Source: Chara braunii (lineage: Eukaryota; Streptophyta; Charophyceae; Charales; Characeae). From it: 35,902 bases of DNA. Position 1 is the first letter of the stretch. Each line of letters begins with the position of its first letter. The position numbers and the translations under genes are program-made. The stretch spans positions 741,376 to 777,277 of the forward strand of contig BFEA01000055.1 in the NCBI GenBank assembly GCA_003427395.1, read 5' to 3'. This document shows positions 1 to 7,888 of the stretch, one piece after another. The notes below the pieces were generated by a model. The model was not told the origin of the DNA. It saw only the letters and a program-made list of their open reading frames with translations, and made no database searches.

Positions 1-480
1 CCACCATAAGTGGTTGAAATCCTCCAGTGCCTCGTGCGGACATACATTGCAGTGTGGGGAGATTTCCATGCCTCTGTTGATGCACCAATCCGCTGTGGGA
101 ACGCAAGAGTGCAGATGTTGCCATTGGAGTCCGGCCACCTTGACTTCCATTATGTCGAGTATTATTCATATAAATAGGCAGACCCATGTATTGCCGAAGG
201 AGGGCCATGTGGAGACCTCATCCTTCTTCCTCCAATTGTTCCAGACACTGGCCTGCAGAGTGGACGCCTTGGATCTGATGGCGTACCCCATTTTCGAAGT
301 GTAATCGGTGATCAGGACTCTTTGAGAGGAAGCGGTCTGATCCGCTAGGACCCACCCTGTTCTACGCACATTCACCTTCCAGGAAGCCTTGGGAGTACCT
401 CCCATAAGCAGGGAGAATCTCTTGATATTATTAACATTGCATTCAAATTTTTTGGCGGATGGCGAGTGATGCAACACCAC
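1..480 (-). pseudogene. LINE ORF2 C-terminal fragment (zf-RVT), cut by left edge
   Basis: One minus-strand frame runs from an ATG at 480 to the window edge with a single in-frame TGA near 163-165. Below the stop it contains CINRGMEISPHCNVCP followed by HEALEDFNHLWW. This is the C-x2-C ... H pattern of the zinc-binding zf-RVT region at the C-terminus of plant-type LINE ORF2 proteins; the last ligand would lie off the edge. Upstream peptides such as GWVLADQTASSQRV fit the linker before that domain, but I do not recognise them individually. Sequence and spacing differ from the zf-RVT copies at 9.6-10.3 kb and 34.6-35.3 kb, so this is probably another LINE lineage. The in-frame stop and missing N-terminal domains make it a remnant. 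Confidence 0.55.
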
Positions 481-518
481 GCTAAGCTAAGTTCCATCGC
501 CGGCGTGCTACCAGTATA

Positions 519-716
519 GACTGCGATAAGCCGGTCACCGAGCCCGAGTCGCTGAACGGCACACAGAGGTATCTGTTCATGTTCATGAACAGATTACGGG
601 TTGGAATTGGTGAGCGGTACACAGAGGTGTTGTTCATGAACAGATCACGGGCTTTTTTTTTTCTTTTTTTTTTCAGATCACGGGTTCGAATCGGCAGTAA
701 TGAGGATGCAGGGGCT
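519..716 (+). repeat. Short tandem duplication with B-box-like motif
   Basis: A block reading cacacagaggt ... gttcatgaacagattacggg (about 558-600) is repeated imperfectly at about 616-655. A T-run then precedes a third 'cagatcacgggttcgaatcgg' at 676-696. GGGTTCGAATC resembles a Pol III B box, so this may be the decayed tail of a tRNA-derived SINE, but no convincing A box is seen. Confidence 0.35.
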
Positions 717-723
717 CGCTGCA

Positions 724-880
724 TACTCTCTGTTTTTTTTTTTTTTTTTTTCCTTTTTTTGGGGGGACAAAACCTCCAATCTATTCGTGTTTCACATTTT
801 CCTTTTTTTTTTTTTTTTTTCCTTCTTTTTTTGGGGACAAGCTCCAATCTATTCGTGGGGAGCAGCAAGTGCTGGGAACC
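724..880 (-). mobile_element. Two consecutive retroelement 3' tails, minus orientation
   Basis: Two T-runs (about 730-760 and 802-832) are each followed by the same motif: cctccaatctattcgtg at 771-788 and gctccaatctattcgtgggg at 841-860. The second continues into the GGGAACCGGGCTC part of the LINE 3' tail found at 35786. Read on the minus strand these are two tail-plus-poly-A ends in series, as if one element inserted into the tail of another. No coding sequence remains. Confidence 0.55.
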
Positions 881-1002
881 GGGCTCGCTGCACTACTCTC
901 GACATGCTCAAAACACGAAAATATATGGCCGTGTATCTTTCCATACTCTAGCGGAAGATTCACTCTCGTTTTGCACATTCCGAGAGTAGTGCAGTGAGGC
1001 CC
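881..1002. mobile_element. Short GGGC-ended inverted-repeat element
   Basis: The left end gggctcgctgcactactctc (881-900) is the inverted partner of gagagtagtgcagtgaggccc at 982-1002. The arms are about 22 bp around a 78-bp centre. The same terminal sequence bounds the larger element at 2873-3700, so this is a shorter relative. Its left edge coincides with the end of a LINE tail and no matching 3-bp flanking duplication is visible, so the junction may be rearranged. Confidence 0.55.
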
Positions 1003-1101
1003 ACAATGAGAGACCCGCTGTGCGCTACAGGTAGTGGTGACGACAAGGAGGTTCTCCTAGACTGTTTTCTGACTGACGATTTCCGGGATCATCAGCACTT
1101 A

Positions 1102-1784
1102 GGGCATACTCACACGGGGACCAAAAGTCTCAAAAATTTGAGGTATTTGGTTCGGGTTTTTCGAGGCATTTGGTCCCCGTGTGGTCACACGGGCAGACTT
1201 CGTCCAGAAAGGACGAAGTCGCGACCTGACACTTCGCCCTCTGGGCAAGTGTGTGTAGTCACACGGCAGAGGACTAAAACAGTAGATGGATTTTTTATTT
1301 TTTCTTCATGCCAAAATAATGCATGGGCCAAAAAAAAGAAAACAAAAAAAACGAAAACGCGTGGGCCTTGGGTGCAAATGTGCAAAATGAGACTGAATCC
1401 AGCGCTAGAACATGGAAAGATACATTGCCATCTCATTTGTCTTTTGTGTATGTGGAGAGACGTGCAGCCACGCCCGACAGTTGGAAGTGAAGACCTGCTT
1501 CGTAGACGAGTTTTTGCGTTGGAAAAAAAAAAAAACGAAAGGTCATTTGAGACCACCTCCTGAGGTGGTCTCAAAAAGGGTTCGCCCGCGGCCCCGCAGG
1601 CCGCTGACAGAAGGGTCACGGTTTGAGGCATTTGGGTACCGAGTCACTGGGCCCGCGGCCCCGCAGGCCGCTGACAGAAGGGTCACGGTTTGAGGCGTTT
1701 GGGTACCGAGCCACTCCAGTGTGACCCGAAAAACGACTCAAATGTTGGGATTTTGGGTCTTTTGGTCCTCGTGTGAGTATGCCC
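1102..1784. mobile_element. 683-bp MITE, PIF/Harbinger-like, TTA target duplication
   Basis: The left terminus gggcatactcacacggggac (from 1102) is inverted at the right as gtcctcgtgtgagtatgccc (ending 1784), and the pairing extends through ccaaaag. TTA lies directly outside both ends (1099-1101 and 1785-1787). A 3-bp TWA duplication with G-rich termini is characteristic of PIF/Harbinger (Tourist-type) elements. No transposase ORF is present. Internal hairpins include cagacttcgtcc/ggacgaagtcg at about 1194-1222 and gagaccacct/aggtggtctc at 1549-1572. Confidence 0.75.
1584..1716. repeat. Two-copy 67-bp tandem repeat inside the MITE
   Basis: The block starting gcccgcggccccgcaggccg at 1584 is repeated at 1651 with only a few mismatches, through 'ggtttgaggc[a/g]tttgggtaccgag[t/c]cact'. 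It lies within the 1102-1784 element and is a local duplication rather than a gene. Confidence 0.8.
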
Positions 1785-1848
1785 TTAGTCTACCGCAACG
1801 GTAAAAAGAAAACTGCGCTTTTTTTCTTGTCTTCTGGGCGGACACATT

Positions 1849-1976
1849 GGGCCTCGCTGCACCGCTCACGAAATGTGCAAAATGACATTGAATGAACGTT
1901 TTCCTGGAACAGGGAACGATGCACCGCCCGTACTTTTTCCCCTTTCGTGCATTTGGTGATCGGTGCGGCGAGGCCC
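1849..1976. mobile_element. 128-bp MITE with ATT target duplication
   Basis: gggcctcgctgcaccgctca at 1849 pairs with a right arm ending tgatcggtgcggcgaggccc at 1976. ATT flanks both sides (1846-1848, 1977-1979). The first 14 bases match the termini of the 2873-3700 element, so it belongs to the same terminal family. It is too short to encode protein. Confidence 0.7.
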
Positions 1977-2184
1977 ATTGCGCGGCCGCCGAGCAGGAAA
2001 AGGAAACGCAAACGCATTTTTCATCCGGAGATGTGTGTTCTGTCGGGGGATGACGCTCGCACGTGAGCCAAGTGATTGCCAGCGTGTAAAAAAAAAAAGA
2101 AAAAAATGTAAGAAAAACATATTGGTAGCTGTGAAAATCCGTGTACCTCACATATCTGTTCTGCCATGTCATGGAACATATCTT

Positions 2185-2306
2185 TCTTTTCTTTTTTTTT
2201 TCGAAACGGCGATGGCCTTGAGGTATTATCATCGGACTAACCAGCCCAGAGAAAAATTGAATATTGTGCCTAATCTGACATCGGGTGGCCTTGATTGCCT
2301 TCAGGT
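2185..2306 (-). mobile_element. SINE 3' end (minus strand) with poly-A
   Basis: The segment ccttgaggtattatcatcgg actaaccagccca (2217-2249), preceded by a T-run at 2185-2201, matches the 3' part of the SINE at 29018-29424. The match resumes at 'gggtggcctt ... gccttcagg' (2284-2304). It is a 3'-truncated fragment without its tRNA-like head. Confidence 0.6.
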
Positions 2307-2330
2307 CACGACCTACCACTACTGCAAGCA

Positions 2331-2428
2331 GGGCCAAGGTCCCACTTACGCGAATTAGGAGTTTTGGGCCGTTGATCTTCGCTATCTACGGTCAGTATCT
2401 CTTAATTCGTGCAAGTGGGACCTAGCCC
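2331..2428. mobile_element. 98-bp foldback element (family X)
   Basis: gggccaaggtcccacttacg at 2331 is inverted as tgcaagtgggacctagccc ending near 2428. The inverted match continues inward imperfectly through 'cgaatta' and 'ccgttgat/atctacgg', so the element is almost all stem. Its termini resemble those of the neighbouring foldback at 2460-2611. Confidence 0.55.
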
Positions 2429-2459
2429 CAGGTCAGAGAAAAATATATGGCTGTCCCCC

Positions 2460-2611
2460 GGGGCCAAGTCCCATCCCGCTAGCAGCGTTGAGCTACCTCA
2501 ACGCCCGAATCTGGACGTATTTGTGGACACGTACAGTTCAGGAAACTCAACTCCAGTTCGTCCACATTAAGGCGTTGAGGTAGCTCGACGCTGCTAGTGG
2601 GACTTGGCCCC
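2460..2611. mobile_element. 152-bp foldback MITE (family Y)
   Basis: The left arm ggggccaagtccca ... ctagcagcgttgagctacct caacgcc (2460-2505) and right arm ggcgttgaggtagctcgacg ctgctagtgggacttggcccc (2571-2611) are inverted copies, with one mismatch and a 5-base insertion in the left arm. It interrupts a repeat that appears uninterrupted at 14720-14754, which gives an empty-site comparison. C-runs at the junction obscure the exact target duplication. Confidence 0.75.
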
Positions 2612-2623
2612 CCATGAGGAGAT

Positions 2624-2872
2624 GGCAGCTTTATTCTATATAATATAAAATAAAAAAAAGAATAATATTAAGAAAAAAAGACGGCTGCGCCTCTGGGAGG
2701 CTGTGATCACAGCAGAGTTCCAAATTGGCAGGAATAACAGCTGACTGCAATCTGAACGCAGCTCAGTTCGAAACTGCAAAAAAAACAGGTACCAGTTCAA
2801 AACAATTGGCAAAAATGGGAGGTAACCCAAGAGCCTAGCTCAATGGGTACACCCCTGAAGTGTTGAAATATA
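2624..2872. other. AT-rich spacer, no gene seen
   Basis: This stretch contains A/T-rich sequence around 2635-2680 and otherwise unremarkable DNA. I see no supported ORF, exon or repeat boundary here. Confidence 0.5.
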
Positions 2873-3700
2873 GGGCCTCGCTGCACTACTCTAGACTCTC
2901 GAAATATTCGAGAGTTCGTCTACCATTGTCAGAGAGGCAAAACTCCCGAAATACACGCCTTTGCTGCACTTAGGGCCTCGCCACACCAATGTCGAAAACT
3001 GCATTTTCGACATTTTCTCCTCGCCACACAGCATGTCGAAATCCGAGATGCAGAAAAATTTCAGGAGCTGTCACGGAAAGGGTTTCGACACCTCCTGTCG
3101 AGAAGGGCTCGTTTCCACTTCAGGCCTGCAACTTGCACATTTTCAACAGTCCTCGGATGGGATGTCGAATTCTTGCCCCGAAAAAGAGAACGCACCAACT
3201 CTTGTCCTATCTTCACCCCGGTTTGTCTCTTTTGTGCACAGGACTTGTGAGTTCTTCACTTCGGCATGCTGTGTGGCGAAAAGGGGTTTTCTGACGAAAG
3301 AGGGAATGTCAAAAATTTCCTGACATATGTCGAACTTCGTGATGTTTCGACATTGGTGTGGCAAGGCCCTTACTCTCGAACCTGTGACACTAGATGAACT
3401 CTCGAAACCCTGGGCGTCGTCCTACTCAACTGAAGAGCTGCACCACTGTGCTACGGGACAAAGTCTGGCCGCCGGGACAGGAGGTCCACTCTCGAAAAAC
3501 GAGCCTGTCGGCGGGCAACTCCCGAGGACACTTGCAAATNCGGTTTCTGCAGGCGGGAGACTCTCGACATTTCGAGAGTGGCGTTGTAGCGTGGCTTCTG
3601 ACAGCTCTCGGTCGAGTTTCGAGAGTTTCCCGATCGAGAGTAAGTGCAGCGAAGACCCACTCTCAAAACTTCAAGAGTCTAGAGTAGTGCAGCGAGGCCC
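2873..3700. mobile_element. Outer PIF/Harbinger-like MITE, interrupted by a second MITE
   Basis: The left terminus gggcctcgctgcactactct agactctcga at 2873 is inverted at the right, ending gtctagagtagtgcagcgag gccc at 3700. ATA flanks both ends (2870-2872, 3701-3703). Removing the nested element and one TTA leaves about 428 bp. CTCTCGA or its complement occurs nine times outside the nested copy (2896, 2908, 3373, 3399, 3489, 3561, 3572, 3619, 3634). No transposase is encoded, so it would depend on an enzyme made elsewhere. A single N sits at 3540. Confidence 0.75.
2973..3369. mobile_element. Inner 397-bp PIF/Harbinger-like MITE with TTA duplication
   Basis: gggcctcgccacaccaatgt cgaaa at 2973 pairs perfectly, apart from one base, with tttcgacattggtgtggcaa ggccc ending at 3369. 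TTA flanks both ends (2970-2972, 3370-3372). It lies inside the 2873-3700 element and shares only the outermost GGGCCTCGC with it. TGTCGA or TCGACA occurs eight times (2990, 3007, 3034, 3085, 3096, 3163, 3328, 3347). The small ORFs across it have no recognisable product. Confidence 0.8.
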
Positions 3701-3774
3701 ATAGACCTGAGTTCCAACGTAGAATTCAGATGAATCAATGGAACTGGATGAGTAAAGCCAAATATCTCTGATAA

Positions 3775-3835
3775 CTCTGAATTGCCTGGGGCCAGTCAGC
3801 TCAATGACGATATCTCAAGGCTGTCACCTTTTTAA
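3775..3835. repeat. Dispersed repeat shared with 22738-22800
   Basis: The sequence tgaattgcctggggccagt ... ctcaatgacgatatctcaag resembles ggaattacctggtgcagttc ggctcagtgatgacatctca at about 22744-22783. Identity is moderate by eye. The element type is unknown. Confidence 0.35.
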
Positions 3836-3884
3836 AAACAAAAACAAATTAAAAAATTGGAAGGTACCGTTTCCCCAGTTCCCC

Positions 3885-4040
3885 AGACATCTCGGCCGTG
3901 GCCCAGCCACGCGCGTGGCCTAGACATGTAGGCCGTGGGCCAGCCATGGGTGTGGCCAAGACATCCCGGCCAAGGCCCAGCCACGGGTGTGGCCTAGACA
4001 CGTCGGCCATGGCATAAGCACCTCGTGGCCTAGCCACGGG
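3885..4040. repeat. GC-rich minisatellite, about 36-bp unit
   Basis: About four degenerate units of the form gacat-(c/g)-tcggcc-gtggcccagccac-gggtgtggccta run from 3885 to 4035 and end in a (GC)n stretch at 4040-4052. Long ORFs through it are by-products of the repeat. Confidence 0.75.
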
Positions 4041-4052
4041 CGCGCGCGCGCG

Positions 4053-4168
4053 CAAAAAAAAAAGGCGCAGGCACAGGAAAAACAAAAGTCACAGGCGCAG
4101 GAGAAAAAAAGAAAAAAGTCACAGGCACAGGGAAAAAAAAAAAAAAAAAAAAAAGAAGTCGCAGGTGA
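4053..4168. repeat. A-rich tandem repeat with aaagtcacaggc units
   Basis: Poly-A tracts alternate with aaaagtcacaggcgcagg-type units at about 4060-4165, ending in a run of more than 15 A. This is low-complexity sequence; lysine/glutamine-rich ORFs here are artefacts. Confidence 0.7.
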
Positions 4169-4538
4169 AAAAAAATAAAACACGAGTGGCTGCCCGATTT
4201 CGCCACTTCCGAACTTCCAACGGCTAGATGTGCACAAAGCTGTAAGAGTTTTCTGTTTTTGCAGTTTCTAACTGCCCTCCCGTGGCCCATAACCGCAGTG
4301 CCCTGTTATTCCTGCAAACTCCGAACTGTGCAGCGGTCACCCGCACAGTTATTTCTTTTATATATACAAGCCAGGAAACGGGCCCGGCGTCCCTGACAAT
4401 GTTTACGCAGTTCATCCTGGGAGCCAGGCATCACCGGCCTGACTCGAAGGGGTCACTGCGTTTGTTTTGGTTTTCGATTGCAAGTATTCTGAGGAAGAAT
4501 TACTTCTTTTTGTTTTTGTTTTCTTTTTTCAACTACAG

Positions 4539-4893
4539 TATGTTCTTCTCGCAAATTCTTTTGCGACGTGCCCAAGATCGCAGAAATGGAGGAACTGGTG
4601 GTTCCTACACTGGACAAAAATGTCCGGGGACTCCAGTTGTAGGCGGGAAAGACGGGTAACCCATGGATTCCTACCAGAGAACATTCCATCAAGGAAGGGG
4701 TGGGGATATATTGCACAAGTATGCAGGGCAGTTATGATGTGGCTGATTTAGTCAGACAGGAACAGAAGAAGATTTAAGGGTCAAGAGATGGATGAAACAC
4801 ATGCAGAAAGAAAGTTCAAGGTGCTGCTTATAACTGAAATCAGAGCAGACTGGAGAAGAAAAGTCCTGCCACTGGAGGGAAACAGGAAGGCAG
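4539..4893 (+). CDS. Unrecognised spliced gene, upstream exons (4539-4718 and 4807-4893)
   Basis: Exon 4539-4718 follows a strong acceptor (a T-rich tract ending aactacag) and ends at donor CACAA/GTATGC. It reads KFFCDVPKIAEMEELVVPTL ... then NPWIPTREHSIKEGVGIYCT, but contains one in-frame TAG at 4640-4642. Exon 4807-4893 follows atgcag and ends GGCAG/GTGCTG, reading RKFKVLLITEIRADWRRKV then LPLEGNRKA. The first exon ends in phase 1 and the second starts with two completing bases. The second also ends in phase 1, matching the exon at 7074. I recognise no domain. The TAG means the locus is a decaying copy, or the first exon is really split there by a mis-modelled intron, or there is a sequence error. 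Start codon and earlier exons are not identified. Confidence 0.4.
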
Positions 4894-5989
4894 GTGCTGG
4901 ATTGAAGTGGTGCATGCCTGGCGGCGTGGCCTCGATAAGGAACAATAAGCTTAGCCTAGTAATGTGGTTGGAGACAATGTAGAGGAGTAGGGGGTAGGGG
5001 TAGAGAGTAGGGGACGGACCAGGTGCACTCGGTTCCAGTCCGCAGCTGCAGTAGGCTGCAAACGAGTCGGGATGGAAGGGAGAGTGTCAGGGTTAATTCA
5101 GGAAGAAGAGTTCCCCCGGCCGTTTTGGGCCGGGTTCAGGCTGCTAGTAGGTCTGTGTAAGTAGATAAGACTACTCAATCAGGGGGTAGAAGTGGAAGTA
5201 ATTAGATTAGTTGCTAAAGGGTATTGTCCTTTTTCTTTTTCTCTTATTTTTTTTGTTTTTTTTTCTTGTTTTGAAGAGCCCAGGGTGTTGTAGAGGCCAA
5301 GGACCAGACCCGCCGTGATTGCTGGTAGCGGCGGCCAATGGTTGTCCTCACAGGATAGGCCACCTACCCTACCCATCCCCATGTTAATATTCCCAGCACA
5401 CCCCCTGTCCCTACTATCCTACCTCAGCATTGCCAGCACTCAAGACCATCACCCTACCAGTATTGAGGGCAACTTGGACCAGACAGTAGTGACAAGCACC
5501 AAGGCTGGGCCGACCTCCCAGCCCTAGTGGAAGCGGAAGCAGACAAACCCTGCCGTACGGGAACTTTGGACGCCAGGCTCATGCAACCTTCTACAGGCCC
5601 AATTCAGAGAGTCTACCCAGCAGGATTACCCAAGCAAGGCAGGCCAATGCCCGCGAACACATCCTACGGTCCTTCCCCTAGCTTATATCCCTACCCTACC
5701 CTAGAGCTAAGCCATGCATAAGTAGACCCCGTCATATACCTGATAGACCGCCCCAGCCCAGTTTCGTAGTTGTGTGTATGTGTGTGTGCCCAGAGGCTAT
5801 GTATGTTTGTATGAGCCATCGGCCATGTGTTTTGTGTCTGCCCGAAGGCTATGTGTGCTCTGTGTAACTGTATAGTGAGATGTATGTGCCCGAAGGCCAG
5901 ATATGTGCAGTATTATGTAGAGGGAACTATGTGTGCGTTTGAAGAGATGACAGGCCAAGCTGGACAAGAACCCCCCGCAAAGTCCCAAG
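4894..5989. other. Intron 5' half: unassigned, with a dispersed repeat at 5515-5900
   Basis: If the exons at 4893 and 7074 are joined, this is the first half of a 2.2-kb intron. From about 5523 (ctagtggaagcgg ... cgtacgggaacttt ... gccaggctcatgcaa) to about 5900 it resembles 20180-20420, including a minisatellite of gcccgaaggctatgtgtg-like units (5795-5905). That second copy precedes an ORF1-like LINE segment, so this may be a LINE 5' region. No supported coding sequence is seen. Confidence 0.4.
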
Positions 5990-6336
5990 CCAGACTCAAA
6001 CCCGTGATCTGTGGCATATAACCTGAAGACTCTACCACTTGAGTGACAATCGCAAACGGCCCCTGTGTGTGATATGCCAGACTGGGGAGATCAACAGAAC
6101 AACCACGAGCAATGGCCACAAGCAACCCAGGCAGTATCAAGACCCGACATTCAGCACCATGGACAACCCTTGGGTGGCGCACAAGCAGAGTCTGGATAAT
6201 CTTACCGTGTGTCAGCCCAAGGGGGTGTGTGTCCAGCCGTGTGTCATTTTAACGCCCTGCCGGTGTCCATGCACAAGCTTAGGCTGCAATTGAGTTTTGA
6301 ACCCGCAACCTCACACCACAATGCGCATTTCCAACT
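5990..6336 (-). mobile_element. Dimeric tRNA-derived SINE, minus copy
   Basis: The minus strand has a tRNA-like segment at about 5990-6053: A-box-like tcaagtggtagagtcttcag, then B-box GGGTTTGAGTC. A second tRNA-derived segment lies at 6290-6336, with B-box GGTTGCGGGTTCAAAACTC but its A box missing. The body between them matches the plus-strand copy at 6466-6836. Small ORFs beginning MSDNRK occur in both arms and are mirror copies of the SINE, not genes. Confidence 0.6.
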
Positions 6337-6340
6337 GCTG

Positions 6341-6475
6341 TTGTGAGTTCAAAACTCAATTGCAGCCTTGCACATGGACACCGGAAGGGCGTTAGAATGA
6401 CGCACGGCTGGACACACACCCCCTAGGGATGACGCGCGGTAAGCTTAATATACAGACACTGCCCGCGCACCACCC
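6341..6475 (+). mobile_element. Truncated plus-strand SINE copy
   Basis: This copy starts inside the first tRNA-like unit (gttcaaaactcaattgcagc) and continues through 'acatggacaccgg ... gacgcac' to 'gcgcaccacccaagggttgt', where the next copy begins. It sits head-to-head with the minus copy at 5990-6336. Confidence 0.6.
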
Positions 6476-6836
6476 AAGGGTTGTGCAGTGGTTAGAGCAC
6501 CGGTTGGAAATGCGCATTGCGGTATGAGGTTGCGGGTTCGAAACTCTATTGCGGCCTTGCACATGGACACCGGCAGAGCGTTAAAATGACGCACGGGTGG
6601 ACACGCGCCCCCTTGGGCTGACACACGGTAAGCTTATACAGACACTGCCTGCGCACCACCCAAGGGTTGTCCATGGTGTTGTATGCCTGGTCTTGATACC
6701 GCGTGGGTTGCTTGTGGCTGTTGCCCATGGTTGTTCTGCTGATCTCCCCAGTCTGGCATATCACACACAGGGGCTGTTTGCGATTGTCACTCACACGGTA
6801 GAGTCTTCAGGTTAGATCACGGGTTCGAGTCTGGCT
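6466..6836 (+). mobile_element. Dimeric tRNA-derived SINE, plus copy
   Basis: The first tRNA-like unit has A-box tgcagtggttagagcacc (6484-6501) and B-box gcgggttcgaaactc (6532-6546). The second has acacggtagagtcttcag (about 6793-6810) and cacgggttcgagtctgg (6818-6834). The body between them matches the minus copy, giving an inverted pair able to fold into a long hairpin. The tRNA-like units lack proper arm pairing and are not functional tRNA genes. Confidence 0.65.
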
Positions 6837-6970
6837 TCTTCCTTTTGTTGAACCAACAAGCAAAACTGGCTGATCCTGCCAGACGTTACTCCGGGTGGAA
6901 TTGTGGGGACCCCAGCCCTAATTTGGCTATTTTGAAACATAATTGAACGTGTGGTTGACACTGGTTGTTA

Positions 6971-7063
6971 ATATATATATATATATATATATTTGTTGTC
7001 CTCTTCTCCCTCTCTGCCTACGGTTTACCGGGCAGTTCTATTTGACAATATATATATATATAT
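6971..7063. repeat. Two (TA)n microsatellites
   Basis: (TA)n runs lie at about 6971-6991 and 7048-7063, in the intron just before the acceptor tattgcctttcag at 7061-7073. Confidence 0.85.
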
Positions 7064-7073
7064 TGCCTTTCAG

Positions 7074-7745
7074 AGAGGAAGAATTACTGGCTTCAGAAAG
7101 GAGTAACAAATGTTGTCTGGACAGTGATTGGCCCTTATATACCATCAGGGTTTAGAGTCCAGAAATGGGTCACCAAAGGTATGTCTGCACAGCATCAGCC
7201 AACCAACTTTTCGGAAGAAATCTGTATTCAAGCAGGTTCGGAATGGGACAATGCCACGGAAATCAGGGTCGGGTCGAGGTTCAATAGAACTGGTAAGGAA
7301 GTTTGCAATATGGGTAGAAAAGCAAGCTCCCATGCGGTTGAATCCTTCTACAAGGATGGAAGACACAAAAGAGCAAAGGTAAATTTGAGTTCCTCCCCTT
7401 TTTTTTTGGATAGCCGGAAACCGGGTCCAGTGTCCCGTACAAGAAACAACCTTTATGGCATGATCCGGGCACTCCGCCCAGGTTCATGCCCAAACTAAGA
7501 AAAGCCAACAAAACGCAAATGCTCAGACAGTTTCAGTGCACCTGTATCTATGAACCTGATAATGAGGGAAGAGCGAGGTAACAAAGGTAAGACTTAGCTC
7601 TTACCTCTGTCACAATATGAACCAAAAATAGGAGTTGCAGTTCAAAGAGATCTCCTACAAACGAAAGAAACCGGTCAGCACATCAGTTTCAAAATGGACA
7701 GACAGACACCCACTGGGTATTACAGAAGAGACTCAAGAGAGTGCT
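7074..7745 (+). CDS. Unrecognised spliced gene, downstream exons (four exons)
   Basis: Four exons with canonical splice sites chain in phase: 7074-7178 (donor ACCAAAG/GTATGT), 7236-7378 (acceptor attcaagcag, donor GCAAAG/GTAAAT), 7482-7587 (acceptor ccgcccag, donor AACAAAG/GTAAGA) and 7632 onward (acceptor aaaaatag). Phases run 2-base lead to phase 1, 2-base lead to phase 0, phase 0 to phase 1, then 2-base lead. Peptides include KNYWLQKGVTNVVWTVIG, PYIPSGFRVQKWVTK, SEWDNATEIRVGSRFNRT, PTKRKCSDSFSAPVSMNLIM and FKMDRQTPTGYYRRDSREC. The later part is rich in Lys and Arg. The 7074 exon also accepts the phase left by 4893. The last exon runs into the poly-T end of an inserted minus-strand element at 7745, so it is truncated or its true donor is hidden. 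I recognise no family. Confidence 0.5.
7414..7437 (-). repeat. Partial LINE 3'-tail motif in an intron
   Basis: ccggaaaccgggtccagtgt cccg follows a T-run at 7399-7408. It matches the core of the tail found complete at 35786-35840, and lies in the intron 7379-7481 of the candidate gene. Confidence 0.5.
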
Positions 7746-7888
7746 TTTTTTTTTTGTTGAAAACCCTCTTGCAAGGCCTCTATCCCGGCGGTGGTAAGAG
7801 AACCACCAGGATTGAGGCTTTGGACGTGGGGATGCTCCATCTATTTGTGGGGAGCGGCACCTGCTGGAAACCGGCTCCAGCGTCCCTT
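7745..7888 (-). mobile_element. 3' end of a minus-strand LINE-derived element
   Basis: Read on the minus strand, the tail motif occupies 7888-7830 (gggacgctggagccggtttc then cagcaggtgccgctcccc) and is followed by a 75-bp segment ending in poly-A (T-run 7745-7755). The ORF1-like sequence at 8333-8968 lies upstream in the same orientation, so both may belong to one insertion. That insertion abuts the exon starting at 7632. Confidence 0.55.

Noticed and set aside
5760-5910. Repeated gcccgaaggctatgtgtg units as a CRISPR-like array
   Set aside because: The units are degenerate, without constant spacers, in a eukaryotic repeat context. It is a minisatellite.
6484-6546. Apparent tRNA gene
   Set aside because: A and B boxes are present, but the stems do not pair and the unit recurs inside a longer repeat, so it is a SINE module.
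6039-6794. Mirror-image ORFs beginning MSDNRK as a gene pair
   Set aside because: They are the two arms of an inverted SINE; the similarity is at DNA level and spans the tRNA-like modules.
6866-6882. ctggctgatcctgccag resembles the 5' end of eukaryotic 18S rRNA
   Set aside because: Only 17 bases match, with one mismatch. The following sequence does not resemble 18S, so there is no rRNA gene here.
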